Positions 26,342 to 35,048 of a stretch of DNA of 64,000 bases are shown here, in pieces. The notes beneath the pieces were generated by a model. It was not told where the DNA came from and made no database searches. It saw nothing but the letters and a program-made list of their open reading frames with translations. The stretch lies in NCBI RefSeq assembly GCF_002259795.1, contig NZ_MWXA01000007.1, positions 91,887 through 155,886 of the forward strand, given 5' to 3'. Made by a program: the position numbers and the translations under genes. The first letter of the stretch is position 1. Each line of letters starts with the position of its first letter. The stretch comes from Bifidobacterium aquikefiri (GTDB lineage Bacteria > Actinomycetota > Actinomycetes > Actinomycetales > Bifidobacteriaceae).

Positions 26342-26421
26342 TGATCCTATGTGGATCCATTCATGATTGAGCAGATTGAGCAGTCAGAATCGCAGCGGAA
26401 ACCAACTGCCGACACACAAGG

Positions 26422-27822
26422 CTACAGCACTGCCTGAAGCACGAAATCAAGCACGAAGAGCAAAGCTACAATCCAAATGACGATGTTGACTTCCTTGGCC
26501 TTGCGCTTGAAGGTCATGGTAAGGCAATAGACCAGGAAGCCCGCTGCGATGCCATAGGAAATCGAGTAGGCAAACGCCATGAACACCGACGTGAAGAAGG
26601 CAGGAATTGCTTCGGTGATGTCGTCCCACTTGATTTCGCGGAACGAGCTCATCATCATGCAGCCAACGAGCACAAGCACTGGAGCTGTTGCCGCAGAAGG
26701 GATTGCGGAAACAACGGGTGCAAGGAAGGCGCTCAATGCGAAGCAGATTGAAACCACAACCGAGGTTAGACCTGTACGGCCGCCAGCGGCGATGCCTGCT
26801 GCAGATTCAACGTAGGTGGTGGTGTTTGACGTTCCAATGAGAGCACCGACTGATGTTGCCGTTGCATCTGCGAAGAGAGCCTTGTCCATCTTTGAACTGA
26901 AACCGGAACCGTTCTCAAGCGCTTCCTCATCAGCCTGCGAGAAGATACCGGAACGACGGCCAGTACCAACGAAGGTGCCGATGGTGTCGAAGGTATCAGA
27001 GAGAGAGAACGCGAAGATCGTGATGATCACGATAGGAAGCTTTGCCGGGTCAGAGAACAGAGAACCGAAACCTGCGTGGGTGAAGATAGCCAGGAAGGTC
27101 TGTGGAAGCTCGGTGAATGACTGGCCAAGATTGGTTGCCGCACTCATTGTCGTGACACCCATGGGAATACCGATGATGGATGTCAACGCGATGGCAATGA
27201 CAAAGCCGCCTTTATTGATGAATGAAAGGCGGCCTTTGAACTTGAACACCAAGAAGAATATGGCGAGCAGCAGTCCAATAAGGAACAAAACGGTGGTGCT
27301 GGTATTGAATATGGTCAGACCAGGGTTGGCGAGTGCCGGTGCCGTCTTGTCTGGACTGAATTTGATGATGCCGACATTGAGCAGCCCAACATAGGCGATG
27401 AAGATACCGATACCGCCGCCGATTGCGTGCTGAAGCATTGGCGGAATTGACTTGATGATCAGCTTTCTGATCTTGGTGGCTGTGATGATGATGTTGATCA
27501 GACCACAGATGAACACCATGCTCAAAGTCTCTTGCCATGTGAAGCCGAGACCCTTCACGACGGTGAAGGTGAAGAAGGCATTCAGACCCATTCCAGGAGC
27601 CAGAGCATAGGGCACGTTTGCGACCAAGCCCATGACGAGCGTACCGATGATGGATGCGATGATTGTTGCGAGAAATACTGCTCCCCAAGGCATTCCCGTT
27701 TTAGAAAGTACTTCTGGATTTACCGCGATGATGTATGCCATTGCGAAGAAGGTTGTGATACCTGCAACCACTTCTGTTGAGACGCTAGTCCCGTTCTCCT
27801 TCAATTTGAAGAACCTGTCCAT
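26422..27822 (-). CDS. NCS2-family purine permease (AzgA-like)
   Basis: Proton-coupled uptake of adenine, guanine or hypoxanthine. The 466-residue product has about 12-14 hydrophobic segments, an N-terminus FKLKENGTSVSTEVVAGITT and the motif NVPYALAPGMGLNAFFTFTV typical of the AzgA branch, and later FSDTFDTIGTFVGTG-like sequence (FSLSDTFDTIGTFVG) and GTSNTTTYVESAAGIAAGGR. GGGAGAAG precedes the ATG. No purine riboswitch core is recognisable in its upstream region. Confidence 0.92.
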   Translation of the reverse strand: MDRFFKLKENGTSVSTEVVAGITTFFAMAYIIAVNPEVLSKTGMPWGAVFLATIIASIIGTLVMGLVANVPYALAPGMGLNAFFTFTVVKGLGFTWQETLSMVFICGLINIIITATKIRKLIIKSIPPMLQHAIGGGIGIFIAYVGLLNVGIIKFSPDKTAPALANPGLTIFNTSTTVLFLIGLLLAIFFLVFKFKGRLSFINKGGFVIAIALTSIIGIPMGVTTMSAATNLGQSFTELPQTFLAIFTHAGFGSLFSDPAKLPIVIITIFAFSLSDTFDTIGTFVGTGRRSGIFSQADEEALENGSGFSSKMDKALFADATATSVGALIGTSNTTTYVESAAGIAAGGRTGLTSVVVSICFALSAFLAPVVSAIPSAATAPVLVLVGCMMMSSFREIKWDDITEAIPAFFTSVFMAFAYSISYGIAAGFLVYCLTMTFKRKAKEVNIVIWIVALLFVLDFVLQAVL

Positions 27823-28067
27823 ACTCTCTTCTCCCTACTTATAGATGTGTTGGACAAAGAGAGCATATCACCGGCAATAGCCCGCAATTGTTGCCGCTCA
27901 CACTGGAATGTGCGTTAGGTCACACATCAAGGTGGTGAGCTCGAAATATTTGTAAAGAGAAATTAACATATGCCGGAATTCTCAGCAGAGTCTCAACGGC
28001 AGGAATCAGAATTCACCGAATTTCGCAGCACTGTGAACCCTCAAATTTGGTGACGGACGTCTCTGTA

Positions 28068-28172
28068 ATTATTTTGTTGCCTGTGTTTCAAATTCGGAAA
28101 AATAATCGTTGATATATCAACACCGAAATCATCGTATACTCGGAGAAACCCGAGATCAGGCAGCAAAATAAT
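28068..28172 (-). repeat. Palindromic intergenic element, family II, copy 2
   Basis: ATTATTTTGTTGCCTG at one end and CAGGCAGCAAAATAAT at the other pair with one mismatch. Its reverse complement aligns with 8831-8941. It lies in the 428-base spacer between the purine permease start and the pstB stop. The rest of that spacer shows only the pstB terminator and the permease 5' region. Confidence 0.6.
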
Positions 28173-28193
28173 CTGCAAGGGCCAAAATCGCAG

Positions 28194-28220
28194 AAAATCC
28201 ACGCCTTTGGCATGGATTTT
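28194..28220 (-). terminator. Terminator of the pst operon
   Basis: On the minus strand AAAATCCATGCC and GGCGTGGATTTT form a stem of about 11-12 pairs with a very short loop, ending in TTTT. It starts 32 bases after the pstB stop. Confidence 0.75.
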
Positions 28221-28251
28221 CTTGCGCGAAGCGCTCATGCAGCGCGCGCGA

Positions 28252-29031
28252 TCATCCGAAACGACCGGAGATGTAGCGTTCGGTGTCCTTCTCCACAGGA
28301 TTGGAGAAGATTGTCGTCGTGTCATTCATCTCGACCAAATGACCAGGCTCCCCAACCGCTCGCAGATTGAAGAATGCGGTGTAATCAGAAACACGAGCGG
28401 CCTGTTGCATGTTATGCGTAACGATGACGATCGTGTAGTCCTTCTTCAGCTCGTTGATCAGATCCTCGACGGCAAGCGTCGAAATGGGATCCAGAGCGGA
28501 GCAAGGCTCATCCATAAGCAGCACCTGCGGATGCACTGCTACTGCGCGGGCAATGCACAGACGCTGCTGCTGACCACCCGAAAGACCAATGCCCGGGTTG
28601 CCCAGACGATCCTTGACTTCTTCCCACAGATTCGCGCCGCGCAAGGCCCACTCAACCAGATCATCCGCATCCGACTGCTTGAGACGACGATTGTTCAGAC
28701 GAACGCCTGCAAGCACATTGTCGCGAATCGACATGGTGGGGAATGGGTTTGGACGCTGGAAGACCATGCCAATATCACGACGAACCGAGACAGGATCAAT
28801 GTCCTGTGCATACAGATTCTGACCTTCCAGAAGCACCTCACCCTTGACATATGCACCAGGAATGATCTCGTGCATACGATCCAGGGTTCGTAAGACCGTT
28901 GACTTGCCGCAGCCGGACGGGCCGATGAAGGCGGTGACCTTGTTTGGTTCGATGGCCATATTCACATCTTCAACTGCGAGAAACTTCCCGTAGTAGACGT
29001 TCAGATGATTAACATCTATGCGTTGTCCCAT
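28252..29031 (-). CDS. pstB: Phosphate ABC transporter ATP-binding protein
   Basis: ATPase of the high-affinity phosphate importer. The 259-residue product has Walker [10 protein letters not shown], the signature [14 protein letters not shown], Walker [14 protein letters not shown] and the PstB-specific [13 protein letters not shown]. It is the last gene of senX3-regX3-pstSCAB and is followed by a terminator; no phoU lies in the window. Confidence 0.97.
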   Translation of the reverse strand: MGQRIDVNHLNVYYGKFLAVEDVNMAIEPNKVTAFIGPSGCGKSTVLRTLDRMHEIIPGAYVKGEVLLEGQNLYAQDIDPVSVRRDIGMVFQRPNPFPTMSIRDNVLAGVRLNNRRLKQSDADDLVEWALRGANLWEEVKDRLGNPGIGLSGGQQQRLCIARAVAVHPQVLLMDEPCSALDPISTLAVEDLINELKKDYTIVIVTHNMQQAARVSDYTAFFNLRAVGEPGHLVEMNDTTTIFSNPVEKDTERYISGRFG

Positions 29032-29089
29032 ATTTGTTCCTTTACTTCACGATCCCTGCTGGAATCAGTGATGACACAGTCTTCAAAGT

Positions 29090-30070
29090 TTAGTTTTCAG
29101 TCTTTACCGCGAAAAGCTTGGCTACCAGACGACCAATCAGATTCAGCAACAGCACGATGATGATCAGCACCAAGGCCGCTGCCCAGGCACGTTCCATGCG
29201 AATCTGTGGCAGGCACGGAGGAGTCGCCTGCAGCGCTGTGGCCGAGCAAGTGGCCAGTCCCTGCGAATACTCCTGATAGACATACACAGGCAAGGTGGTC
29301 ATGCGGCCGCTGAAGAGATTCAAGTTCGTCGTCGAGATAAAGCCCGCAGCAATGAGCAGTGGAGCGGTTTCACCGATAACACGTGCAATGGCAAGAATCA
29401 CACCGGATACGATGCCGGGAAGTGCGGTTCTGAGCACAATCTTCGTAATCGTTCGCTGCTTGGTAACGCCAAGCGCATAGGCAGCCTCGCGAAGGTCATT
29501 GGGAACTATCTTCAACATTTCCTCGGAAGTCTTGACCACGGTCGGAATCATCAACAGCGAGAGGGCAACCGAACCGACAAATCCATTCACCGTTCCCGGC
29601 CCGACCAAGGTGTTGAACAGAGCGTATGCAAACAGGCCAGCAACGATGGAGGGGATGCCGCTCATCACGTCAACCAACAGACCGATGGCGCGGGCGAGAC
29701 CACCATTGTGTGAGTACTCGACCAGGTAGACTGCACACATCAAACCAAGCGGAATCGAGATGATCATCGAGCCAAGGGTCACCAGGAGCGTGCCAATGAT
29801 GGCATGCACAATGCCGCCATAACCGCCACTAGGCGTTGCATTGCCGCCAACGACACCAGACATGTTGTAGCTCAGGAAGTTGAGATTCAACCGGGCTACA
29901 CCCGATGAAATCGTCGTCCAGAGTACCGAGACAAGCGGTATCAAAGCAATGACGAATGCCGCGATGATGAAAACCCTCATCGTCCAGTCCTTGCGCTTGC
30001 GTGCGGCAATGTAGGATCTGGTCGGCTTGAACTTATCGAAGTCAATCGTTGGATGAGAATCAGACATCAT
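29090..30070 (-). CDS. pstA: Phosphate ABC transporter permease
   Basis: Membrane subunit of the Pst importer. The 326-residue product shows six hydrophobic segments and the family blocks GGIVHAIIGTLLVTLGSM, DVMSGIPSIVAGLFAYALF and the loop REAAYALGVTKQRTITKIVL. The start overlaps the pstC stop by four bases (two consecutive ATG codons are possible starts). Confidence 0.96.
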   Translation of the reverse strand: MMSDSHPTIDFDKFKPTRSYIAARKRKDWTMRVFIIAAFVIALIPLVSVLWTTISSGVARLNLNFLSYNMSGVVGGNATPSGGYGGIVHAIIGTLLVTLGSMIISIPLGLMCAVYLVEYSHNGGLARAIGLLVDVMSGIPSIVAGLFAYALFNTLVGPGTVNGFVGSVALSLLMIPTVVKTSEEMLKIVPNDLREAAYALGVTKQRTITKIVLRTALPGIVSGVILAIARVIGETAPLLIAAGFISTTNLNLFSGRMTTLPVYVYQEYSQGLATCSATALQATPPCLPQIRMERAWAAALVLIIIVLLLNLIGRLVAKLFAVKTEN

Positions 30071-31020
30071 GCTCTCGCTTTCTCAGTGATCTTACGAGCT
30101 ATGAAGTTCACGAGGAATGTAATGAGGAATAGAACCAGGCCGGTCGCAATCAGCGTCGAAACCCCAAGGTCATTTGCCTCTGGGAACTGCGCGGCTATGT
30201 TCGCGGCAATGCTCTGATTCTGCGAAGCCTGCAGCAGCTTGACGGAATACGACATGCCGGGCGAAAGAATCATGAGTACGGCCATCGTCTCGCCCAATGC
30301 GCGACCAAGGCCAAGCATCGAAGCAGAAATGAGGCCCGAGCGTCCAAAGGGAAGCACCGCAAGTTTGATCATTTCCCATTTCGTAGCTCCCATGGCCAAG
30401 GCGGCCTCCTGCTGGAGGCGGGGGGCTTGCAGGAAAATGTCGCGTGCAACAGAGGTGATGATCGGAAGAATCATGACCGCAAGCACGACGGATACCGTGC
30501 CGACGGTACGTGATGGGTCTGCGGCGGGTCCTTTGAACAAAGGAATCCAACCAAGATATTGGGCGACCCATTTCCAGAAACCGGTGATATGAGGCACCAG
30601 CACGATACCGCCCCACAGACCATAGATAACAGAAGGGATTGCTGCAAGAAGATCAACTACATAGCTTAACGCGGTTGAAAGCTTTCGCGGAGCGTAGTGC
30701 GAAATGAAGAGTGCAATGCCAACCGATATTGGAAAAGCGAGCAACAAGGCCAAAGCCGAAATAAGAATCGTACCGAAGACGAGCGGTCCAACATATTGCA
30801 GGAAATTATGCGCCTGTCCACCTGTGAATGAGACGATGGTGTCCTCATTGGCCTTTTGACTGCCAGTGAGCAGAGGCATCGCTCGAACTAAAAGAAATAA
30901 AGTCACGGCGGCCAATGCCACCAGAATCATGATTCCGGCCCCATAAGCCAGACCTTTGAACACTTTGTCGCCGGACTTACCCGATGTAGTGTTCTGTGTC
31001 ACCGTTGTCTGCGAACTCAA
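30067..31020 (-). CDS. pstC: Phosphate ABC transporter permease
   Basis: Partner membrane subunit. The 317-residue product has six hydrophobic segments and PstC blocks such as GTILISALALLLAFPISVGI, DLLAAIPSVIYGLWGGIVL and EAALAMGATKWEMIKLAVLP. It is separated from pstS by 213 bases holding a strong hairpin, and overlaps pstA. Confidence 0.96.
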   Translation of the reverse strand: MSSQTTVTQNTTSGKSGDKVFKGLAYGAGIMILVALAAVTLFLLVRAMPLLTGSQKANEDTIVSFTGGQAHNFLQYVGPLVFGTILISALALLLAFPISVGIALFISHYAPRKLSTALSYVVDLLAAIPSVIYGLWGGIVLVPHITGFWKWVAQYLGWIPLFKGPAADPSRTVGTVSVVLAVMILPIITSVARDIFLQAPRLQQEAALAMGATKWEMIKLAVLPFGRSGLISASMLGLGRALGETMAVLMILSPGMSYSVKLLQASQNQSIAANIAAQFPEANDLGVSTLIATGLVLFLITFLVNFIARKITEKARA

Positions 31021-31122
31021 GGCTTCTCCTTCATCGTATGCGATTCACGCATTGAGTCTCACTGTATACCTTATCGGAATGCCTACAGGCAAACGGACAA
31101 TGAATTTTCTGCCTTGTCGGCA

Positions 31123-31170
31123 AACAATCCGCCCCACCGGTGGCCGCGACCACCCATGAAACGGATTGTT
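31123..31170 (-). promoter_or_regulatory. Intercistronic hairpin between pstS and pstC
   Basis: AACAATCCG and CGGATTGTT form a perfect 9-bp outer stem enclosing GGTGG...CCACC. No long T-run follows. Such hairpins after a binding-protein gene commonly protect the upstream mRNA or terminate part of transcription, giving more PstS than PstCAB. Confidence 0.55.
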
Positions 31171-31233
31171 CATTCATCATGACGTTTGTCACTTCAGCAT
31201 TCGCTCAACAATCAGAAACCCTGCGAAAGTCGT

Positions 31234-32364
31234 TCACTTGGTCTTGATCGCGTTGATTGACTTCATGACATCAGCGCGCAGAGAAGCTGACATTGGGGCG
31301 CTACCTGCACTGTCGGCAGCGGTCTTCTGACCCTCTTCGCTGACAACATAGGTGAGCCACTGCTTTGCGAACTCGCCATTCTTGGCGGTCTTATATGCAG
31401 GGCAGGCGATGTCGTACGAGACGAGGACGACTGGATATGCGCCGGACTCGGTCGTGTTGTGGTCGATCTTGATGACGACGCGATTCTTTTGAGTTGCGGT
31501 GTCATCCTTGGGAGAAGCATCGACAACCTTGGCAGCAGCATCCGCTGAATAAGGAACGTAGTCATCCCCAACCTTGACGGCTGCTGTTCCAAGGGATCCA
31601 GCCTGTGAGGCATCGGCGTAGCCAATGGTTCCTTCGGCCTGGTTGACAGTGGTGATCACGCCGGAAGTTCCCTTGGCACCCTGACCAACGTTGTTCGGCC
31701 AGTTCTCGCCGACCTCATAAGGCCATGCAGCATCTGCGGTGTCCTTGATGTAGCTGACGAAGTTCTTGGTGGTACCGGACTTGTCAGAACGGTGGACGAC
31801 GGTGATTGCCAGGTCAGGAAGCTTGGCATCTGGGTTCATCTTGGCGATTGCAGAATCGTTCCACTTGGTGATCTTGCCATCGAAGATCTTGGCGATGGTT
31901 TCACCGTCGAGATTCAAGTGCTTGCTGGTTCCGTTGAGACCGGCTGACTTGAGGTTGTAGACGATTGCGATTGGGGAGATGTACACAGGAACATCGAAGG
32001 CGGTGCCTGTTGCGCAAACCGACTTTGATTGTGATACCTGGTCTGATGTCATTGCGGCATCGGAGCCAGCCCAGACTGTCGAACCGGTAAGGAAGGTGCT
32101 CACACCTGCACCTGAACCGGATGGGTCGTACGAAATTTTTGCATCAGGCTGCTTGTCAGCAAAGCCTGCAATCCAAGCCTCAACGGCACTCTGCTGTGAC
32201 GATGCACCTGCTCCTGCGAATTCACCAGATATTGAAGCAGTGGCAGAAGTTGAAGCTGAACTTGACGATGTTGCACTTGTGTTGTCACCGCAAGCTGCAA
32301 GGGCTGCCAACATGGCAAAACCAGAAATTGCAGCGACGGAACGGATCAACGCATTGTTACGCAT
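31234..32364 (-). CDS. pstS: Phosphate-binding lipoprotein
   Basis: Periplasmic-type phosphate receptor anchored by lipid. The 376-residue product has a signal peptide with a clear lipobox (LAALAAC), a Ser/Ala/Thr-rich linker, and PstS blocks including FAGAGASSQQSAVEAWIAGF, VHRSDKSGTTKNFVSYI and GTSGVITTVNQAEGTIGY. First pst gene, downstream of a candidate PHO box and of regX3. Confidence 0.96.
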   Translation of the reverse strand: MRNNALIRSVAAISGFAMLAALAACGDNTSATSSSSASTSATASISGEFAGAGASSQQSAVEAWIAGFADKQPDAKISYDPSGSGAGVSTFLTGSTVWAGSDAAMTSDQVSQSKSVCATGTAFDVPVYISPIAIVYNLKSAGLNGTSKHLNLDGETIAKIFDGKITKWNDSAIAKMNPDAKLPDLAITVVHRSDKSGTTKNFVSYIKDTADAAWPYEVGENWPNNVGQGAKGTSGVITTVNQAEGTIGYADASQAGSLGTAAVKVGDDYVPYSADAAAKVVDASPKDDTATQKNRVVIKIDHNTTESGAYPVVLVSYDIACPAYKTAKNGEFAKQWLTYVVSEEGQKTAADSAGSAPMSASLRADVMKSINAIKTK

Positions 32365-32519
32365 ATATTCTTTCCTCTATCATCCTTGACGGTTACCCGC
32401 CTGAGTGCCTTCCTCAATACATTGTGGCGATCTCAACCGACCCCACCCATCGTGAACATGGCACATGGAAGTTCATGACAGCTCCAAGCGTATTGGGTGA
32501 ATCAGGCCTCGGGAAGCGA

Positions 32520-32541
32520 ATAAGGTTAACGGAGCATGAAC
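32520..32541 (-). promoter_or_regulatory. Candidate PHO box upstream of pstS
   Basis: On the minus strand two adjacent 11-base units, GTTCATGCTCC and GTTAACCTTAT, match the direct-repeat design of actinobacterial phosphate-response sites (consensus near GTTCACC every 11 bases). A third weak GATTCACCC follows downstream. It lies about 155 bases before the pstS ATG, and binding by the RegX3-type regulator is inferred. Confidence 0.45.
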
Positions 32542-32661
32542 AGGTGCTTATATCTCGTGATTTCCGTCGAGCTTTCGAGTTTGTGTGCCCAAAGCCGGGA
32601 TTGCGGGTCATTCCACGCAATCTCATCGCGACAAGACAGGTTTCGGACTCAATTCATGCGT

Positions 32662-33372
32662 TCATTGACCGGGTTCGTCGATTTTGTAGCCAAGACCACG
32701 AACCGTGGTCAGATACTTTGGATGCGCCGGATCGGTCTCAATCTTGGAACGTACCCGTTTCACATGCACATCCAAGGTTTTTGTGTCGCCAACATAGTCA
32801 GAGCCCCAGATGCGATCAATGAGCTGATGTCTGGTCATCACTCTGCCTTTGTTCTGCAAGAGATATTCGAGAAGTTCGAATTCCTTGAGTGGGAAAAACA
32901 CATCACCACCTCGAACCTGCACTGCATGCTCGCCAACCTGCATGGATACATCACCACAGGTCAAGGGCATGTCTGCATGAACCGGACTCCCCTGTTCTGC
33001 GGCATGATTGCTCTGGTTGCGCCTGAGCACGGCACGGATTCTTGCCAGAAGCTCACGGAAAGAGTACGGCTTGGTAACGTAGTCATCAGCCCCGATTTCA
33101 AGCCCGACAACCTTGTCGATTTCCGAACTTTTTGCCGTCAACATGATGACGGGAACACGTGACTGCTCGCGTATCCGCCTGCACAGAGCAATACCATCCA
33201 AACCTGGGAGCATCAGGTCCAAGAGCACCAAATCGACACCGCCCTTGGTAAATATATCGAGACCTTCCTCACCTGTCGCGGCTGCGGAAACATCATAGCC
33301 TTCTCTATTCAGCTGATATACCAGAGGCTCTCTGTATGATTCCTCATCCTCCACAATCAGTATGCGAGTCAT
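32662..33372 (-). CDS. regX3: Response regulator, OmpR/PhoB class (RegX3-like)
   Basis: DNA-binding half of the phosphate-starvation two-component system. The 236-residue product has a receiver domain (ILIVEDEESYREPLVYQL; phospho-acceptor Asp in LVLLDLMLPGLDG; KPYSFRELLARIRAVLRR) and a C-terminal winged helix (FPLKEFELLEYLLQNKGRVM to VRGLGYKIDEP). It lies between its sensor gene and pstS on the same strand. The name follows this context; mtrA-type alternatives are less likely. Confidence 0.9.
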   Translation of the reverse strand: MTRILIVEDEESYREPLVYQLNREGYDVSAAATGEEGLDIFTKGGVDLVLLDLMLPGLDGIALCRRIREQSRVPVIMLTAKSSEIDKVVGLEIGADDYVTKPYSFRELLARIRAVLRRNQSNHAAEQGSPVHADMPLTCGDVSMQVGEHAVQVRGGDVFFPLKEFELLEYLLQNKGRVMTRHQLIDRIWGSDYVGDTKTLDVHVKRVRSKIETDPAHPKYLTTVRGLGYKIDEPGQ

Positions 33373-33425
33373 TCAACACCTTCCCGTGAACGTCACCATT
33401 CTCTAATCACCTATGTTGCTGCAGC

Positions 33426-34844
33426 CTATTGAGCCCGGGCTGCTTTGGAAGCATTCCCTACACTACCGGTTTTGCCTTCAGCCTCGACCGCCTTGGCAGC
33501 CTTCATTGCGGCAGCGTCAACATCAGTCTCGTGCACATCGTTGACTTTCGAGTGCCGAGGCAGCGTTATGGTGAAGGTTGAGCCCTCACCTTCCCTGGAC
33601 CATACAGCGATGGTTCCACCACACTCCTGCACACAGTGCTTGGTAATGCTCAAGCCCAGACCAGTCCCACCCGTTTCTCGCGAGCGCGCGGGATCGACGC
33701 GATAGAATCGCTCAAAGACCCTGCTGAGCGAGCGTTCCGGTATCCCAATTCCCTGATCAACCACCTTGATGCGAATATTCTGATCATCGGCAACGATTCC
33801 CACCGCGACATGCGTCTTCACCGGCGAATATCTGATGGCGTTCTCCACGAGATTCTTCACGGCTGTCTTCAATGCATCGGCATTGCTCACGATCAACACG
33901 GGACTCGGGCAATCCTTGGCATGCGTTTCATCGTCAACGGCGATTCGCTGGCCATTCATGGAGAGCATTATCTCAATCTGCTTTGATTCTGCCTGAACGA
34001 GATTCTCCCGTATAGCATCAGCTACCGTATCCAGAACATTCGTTTGCTTGTCGTCAGAGATGTCCAGCGTTTCCTCGGCCTTCTGCAATTCAATCAATCT
34101 GCCGACCAAACCCGTCAGTCTCTCTGATTCCTTTGAAATTCTTCCTGAGAAATAGCGAACCGCATCGGGATCGTCCGACGCGTCCGAGACTGTTTCTGCA
34201 AGCAGCGCAATTGCCCCTGCAGGCGTTTTCAGCTCGTGAGAGACGTTGGTGACGAAATCGCGTCGCATACGTTCAAAGCTTCGCTGCTCGCTGGTGTCCT
34301 GAATCAGGATCGCATAGATTTCACCGGCCACCCTGCCCACACGAACTCTCAGATTCACTTTCTTTGACGGCAGAACCGTTCCTGGCTGCACTCCCAGCCC
34401 AGAGATGCCTTGGGAGTGCAACGATGCCACGCTCCCCGGCTTTGCAGCCGGATCGGCATATCCATTGCGATCGCATTCAATTTCCCGCTCTCGCAATACG
34501 CCATCAGCTGTGGTCTGGTTGAGCATGTCGATCAGTTCTTCGGAGATGAGACGGCCATTGTCAATAAGTTTCAATTCCTCGACAACGGGACTGGCGTATT
34601 CCACTGCCCGCTCGGGGCCAAGCACAATGACACCGCCATACATAATCTGAATCAGACCACGCTCAGCCTGCGCAGTCACGACGGTTTTACCGAAAATAGA
34701 ATCGCGTCGTTCGTCACAAGCAGCATCGCGCTTCGCTGTGCGCGAAGCACCAAGCCTATAGAATCCCCAGAATAAAAGGCATATCACCAATACCGCCATT
34801 GCTGCTGCAAGACCGATCTGCCACGTCAGTATGCCGATTTGCAT
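33426..34844 (-). CDS. senX3: Sensor histidine kinase (SenX3/PhoR-like)
   Basis: Membrane kinase for the adjacent regulator. The 472-residue product has a single N-terminal membrane segment (IGLAAAMAVLVICLLFWGFY), a PAS-like region (IMYGGVIVLGPERAVEYASP), the H-box RRDFVTNVSHELKTPAGAIA and an ATPase domain ending in GTGLGLSITKH. A single membrane helix and short exposed loop fit SenX3/PhoR sensors that monitor the Pst transporter instead of a ligand. The start ATG at 34842-34844 has GGGGAG eight bases upstream. Confidence 0.92.
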   Translation of the reverse strand: MQIGILTWQIGLAAAMAVLVICLLFWGFYRLGASRTAKRDAACDERRDSIFGKTVVTAQAERGLIQIMYGGVIVLGPERAVEYASPVVEELKLIDNGRLISEELIDMLNQTTADGVLREREIECDRNGYADPAAKPGSVASLHSQGISGLGVQPGTVLPSKKVNLRVRVGRVAGEIYAILIQDTSEQRSFERMRRDFVTNVSHELKTPAGAIALLAETVSDASDDPDAVRYFSGRISKESERLTGLVGRLIELQKAEETLDISDDKQTNVLDTVADAIRENLVQAESKQIEIMLSMNGQRIAVDDETHAKDCPSPVLIVSNADALKTAVKNLVENAIRYSPVKTHVAVGIVADDQNIRIKVVDQGIGIPERSLSRVFERFYRVDPARSRETGGTGLGLSITKHCVQECGGTIAVWSREGEGSTFTITLPRHSKVNDVHETDVDAAAMKAAKAVEAEGKTGSVGNASKAARAQ

Positions 34845-35048
34845 AGTGTCTTCTCCCCTGAAGTCTTGACGATTCCCTGACTGCTTCGCTTCCATGATAT
34901 TGCCGCAAGGCAATGATCATACACAGGGATGCCTGAATATATATCTGCCCATGCAGATAGAATCGTATATTTCGCAGGAGTTTTTTGGGGTGAAAATTTC
35001 TTGCTGAAGTATTGTTGAATGTTTGATGAATTCGAGAGAAGTGAGTTA

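Noticed and set aside
26112..26366. Small conserved-looking ORF with a match at 17910-18242
   Set aside because: The match is explained by the family III DNA repeat, lies in non-coding spacers and has no binding site.
27823..28067. Purine riboswitch before the NCS2 permease
   Set aside because: The conserved loops and junction of the purine aptamer are not present.
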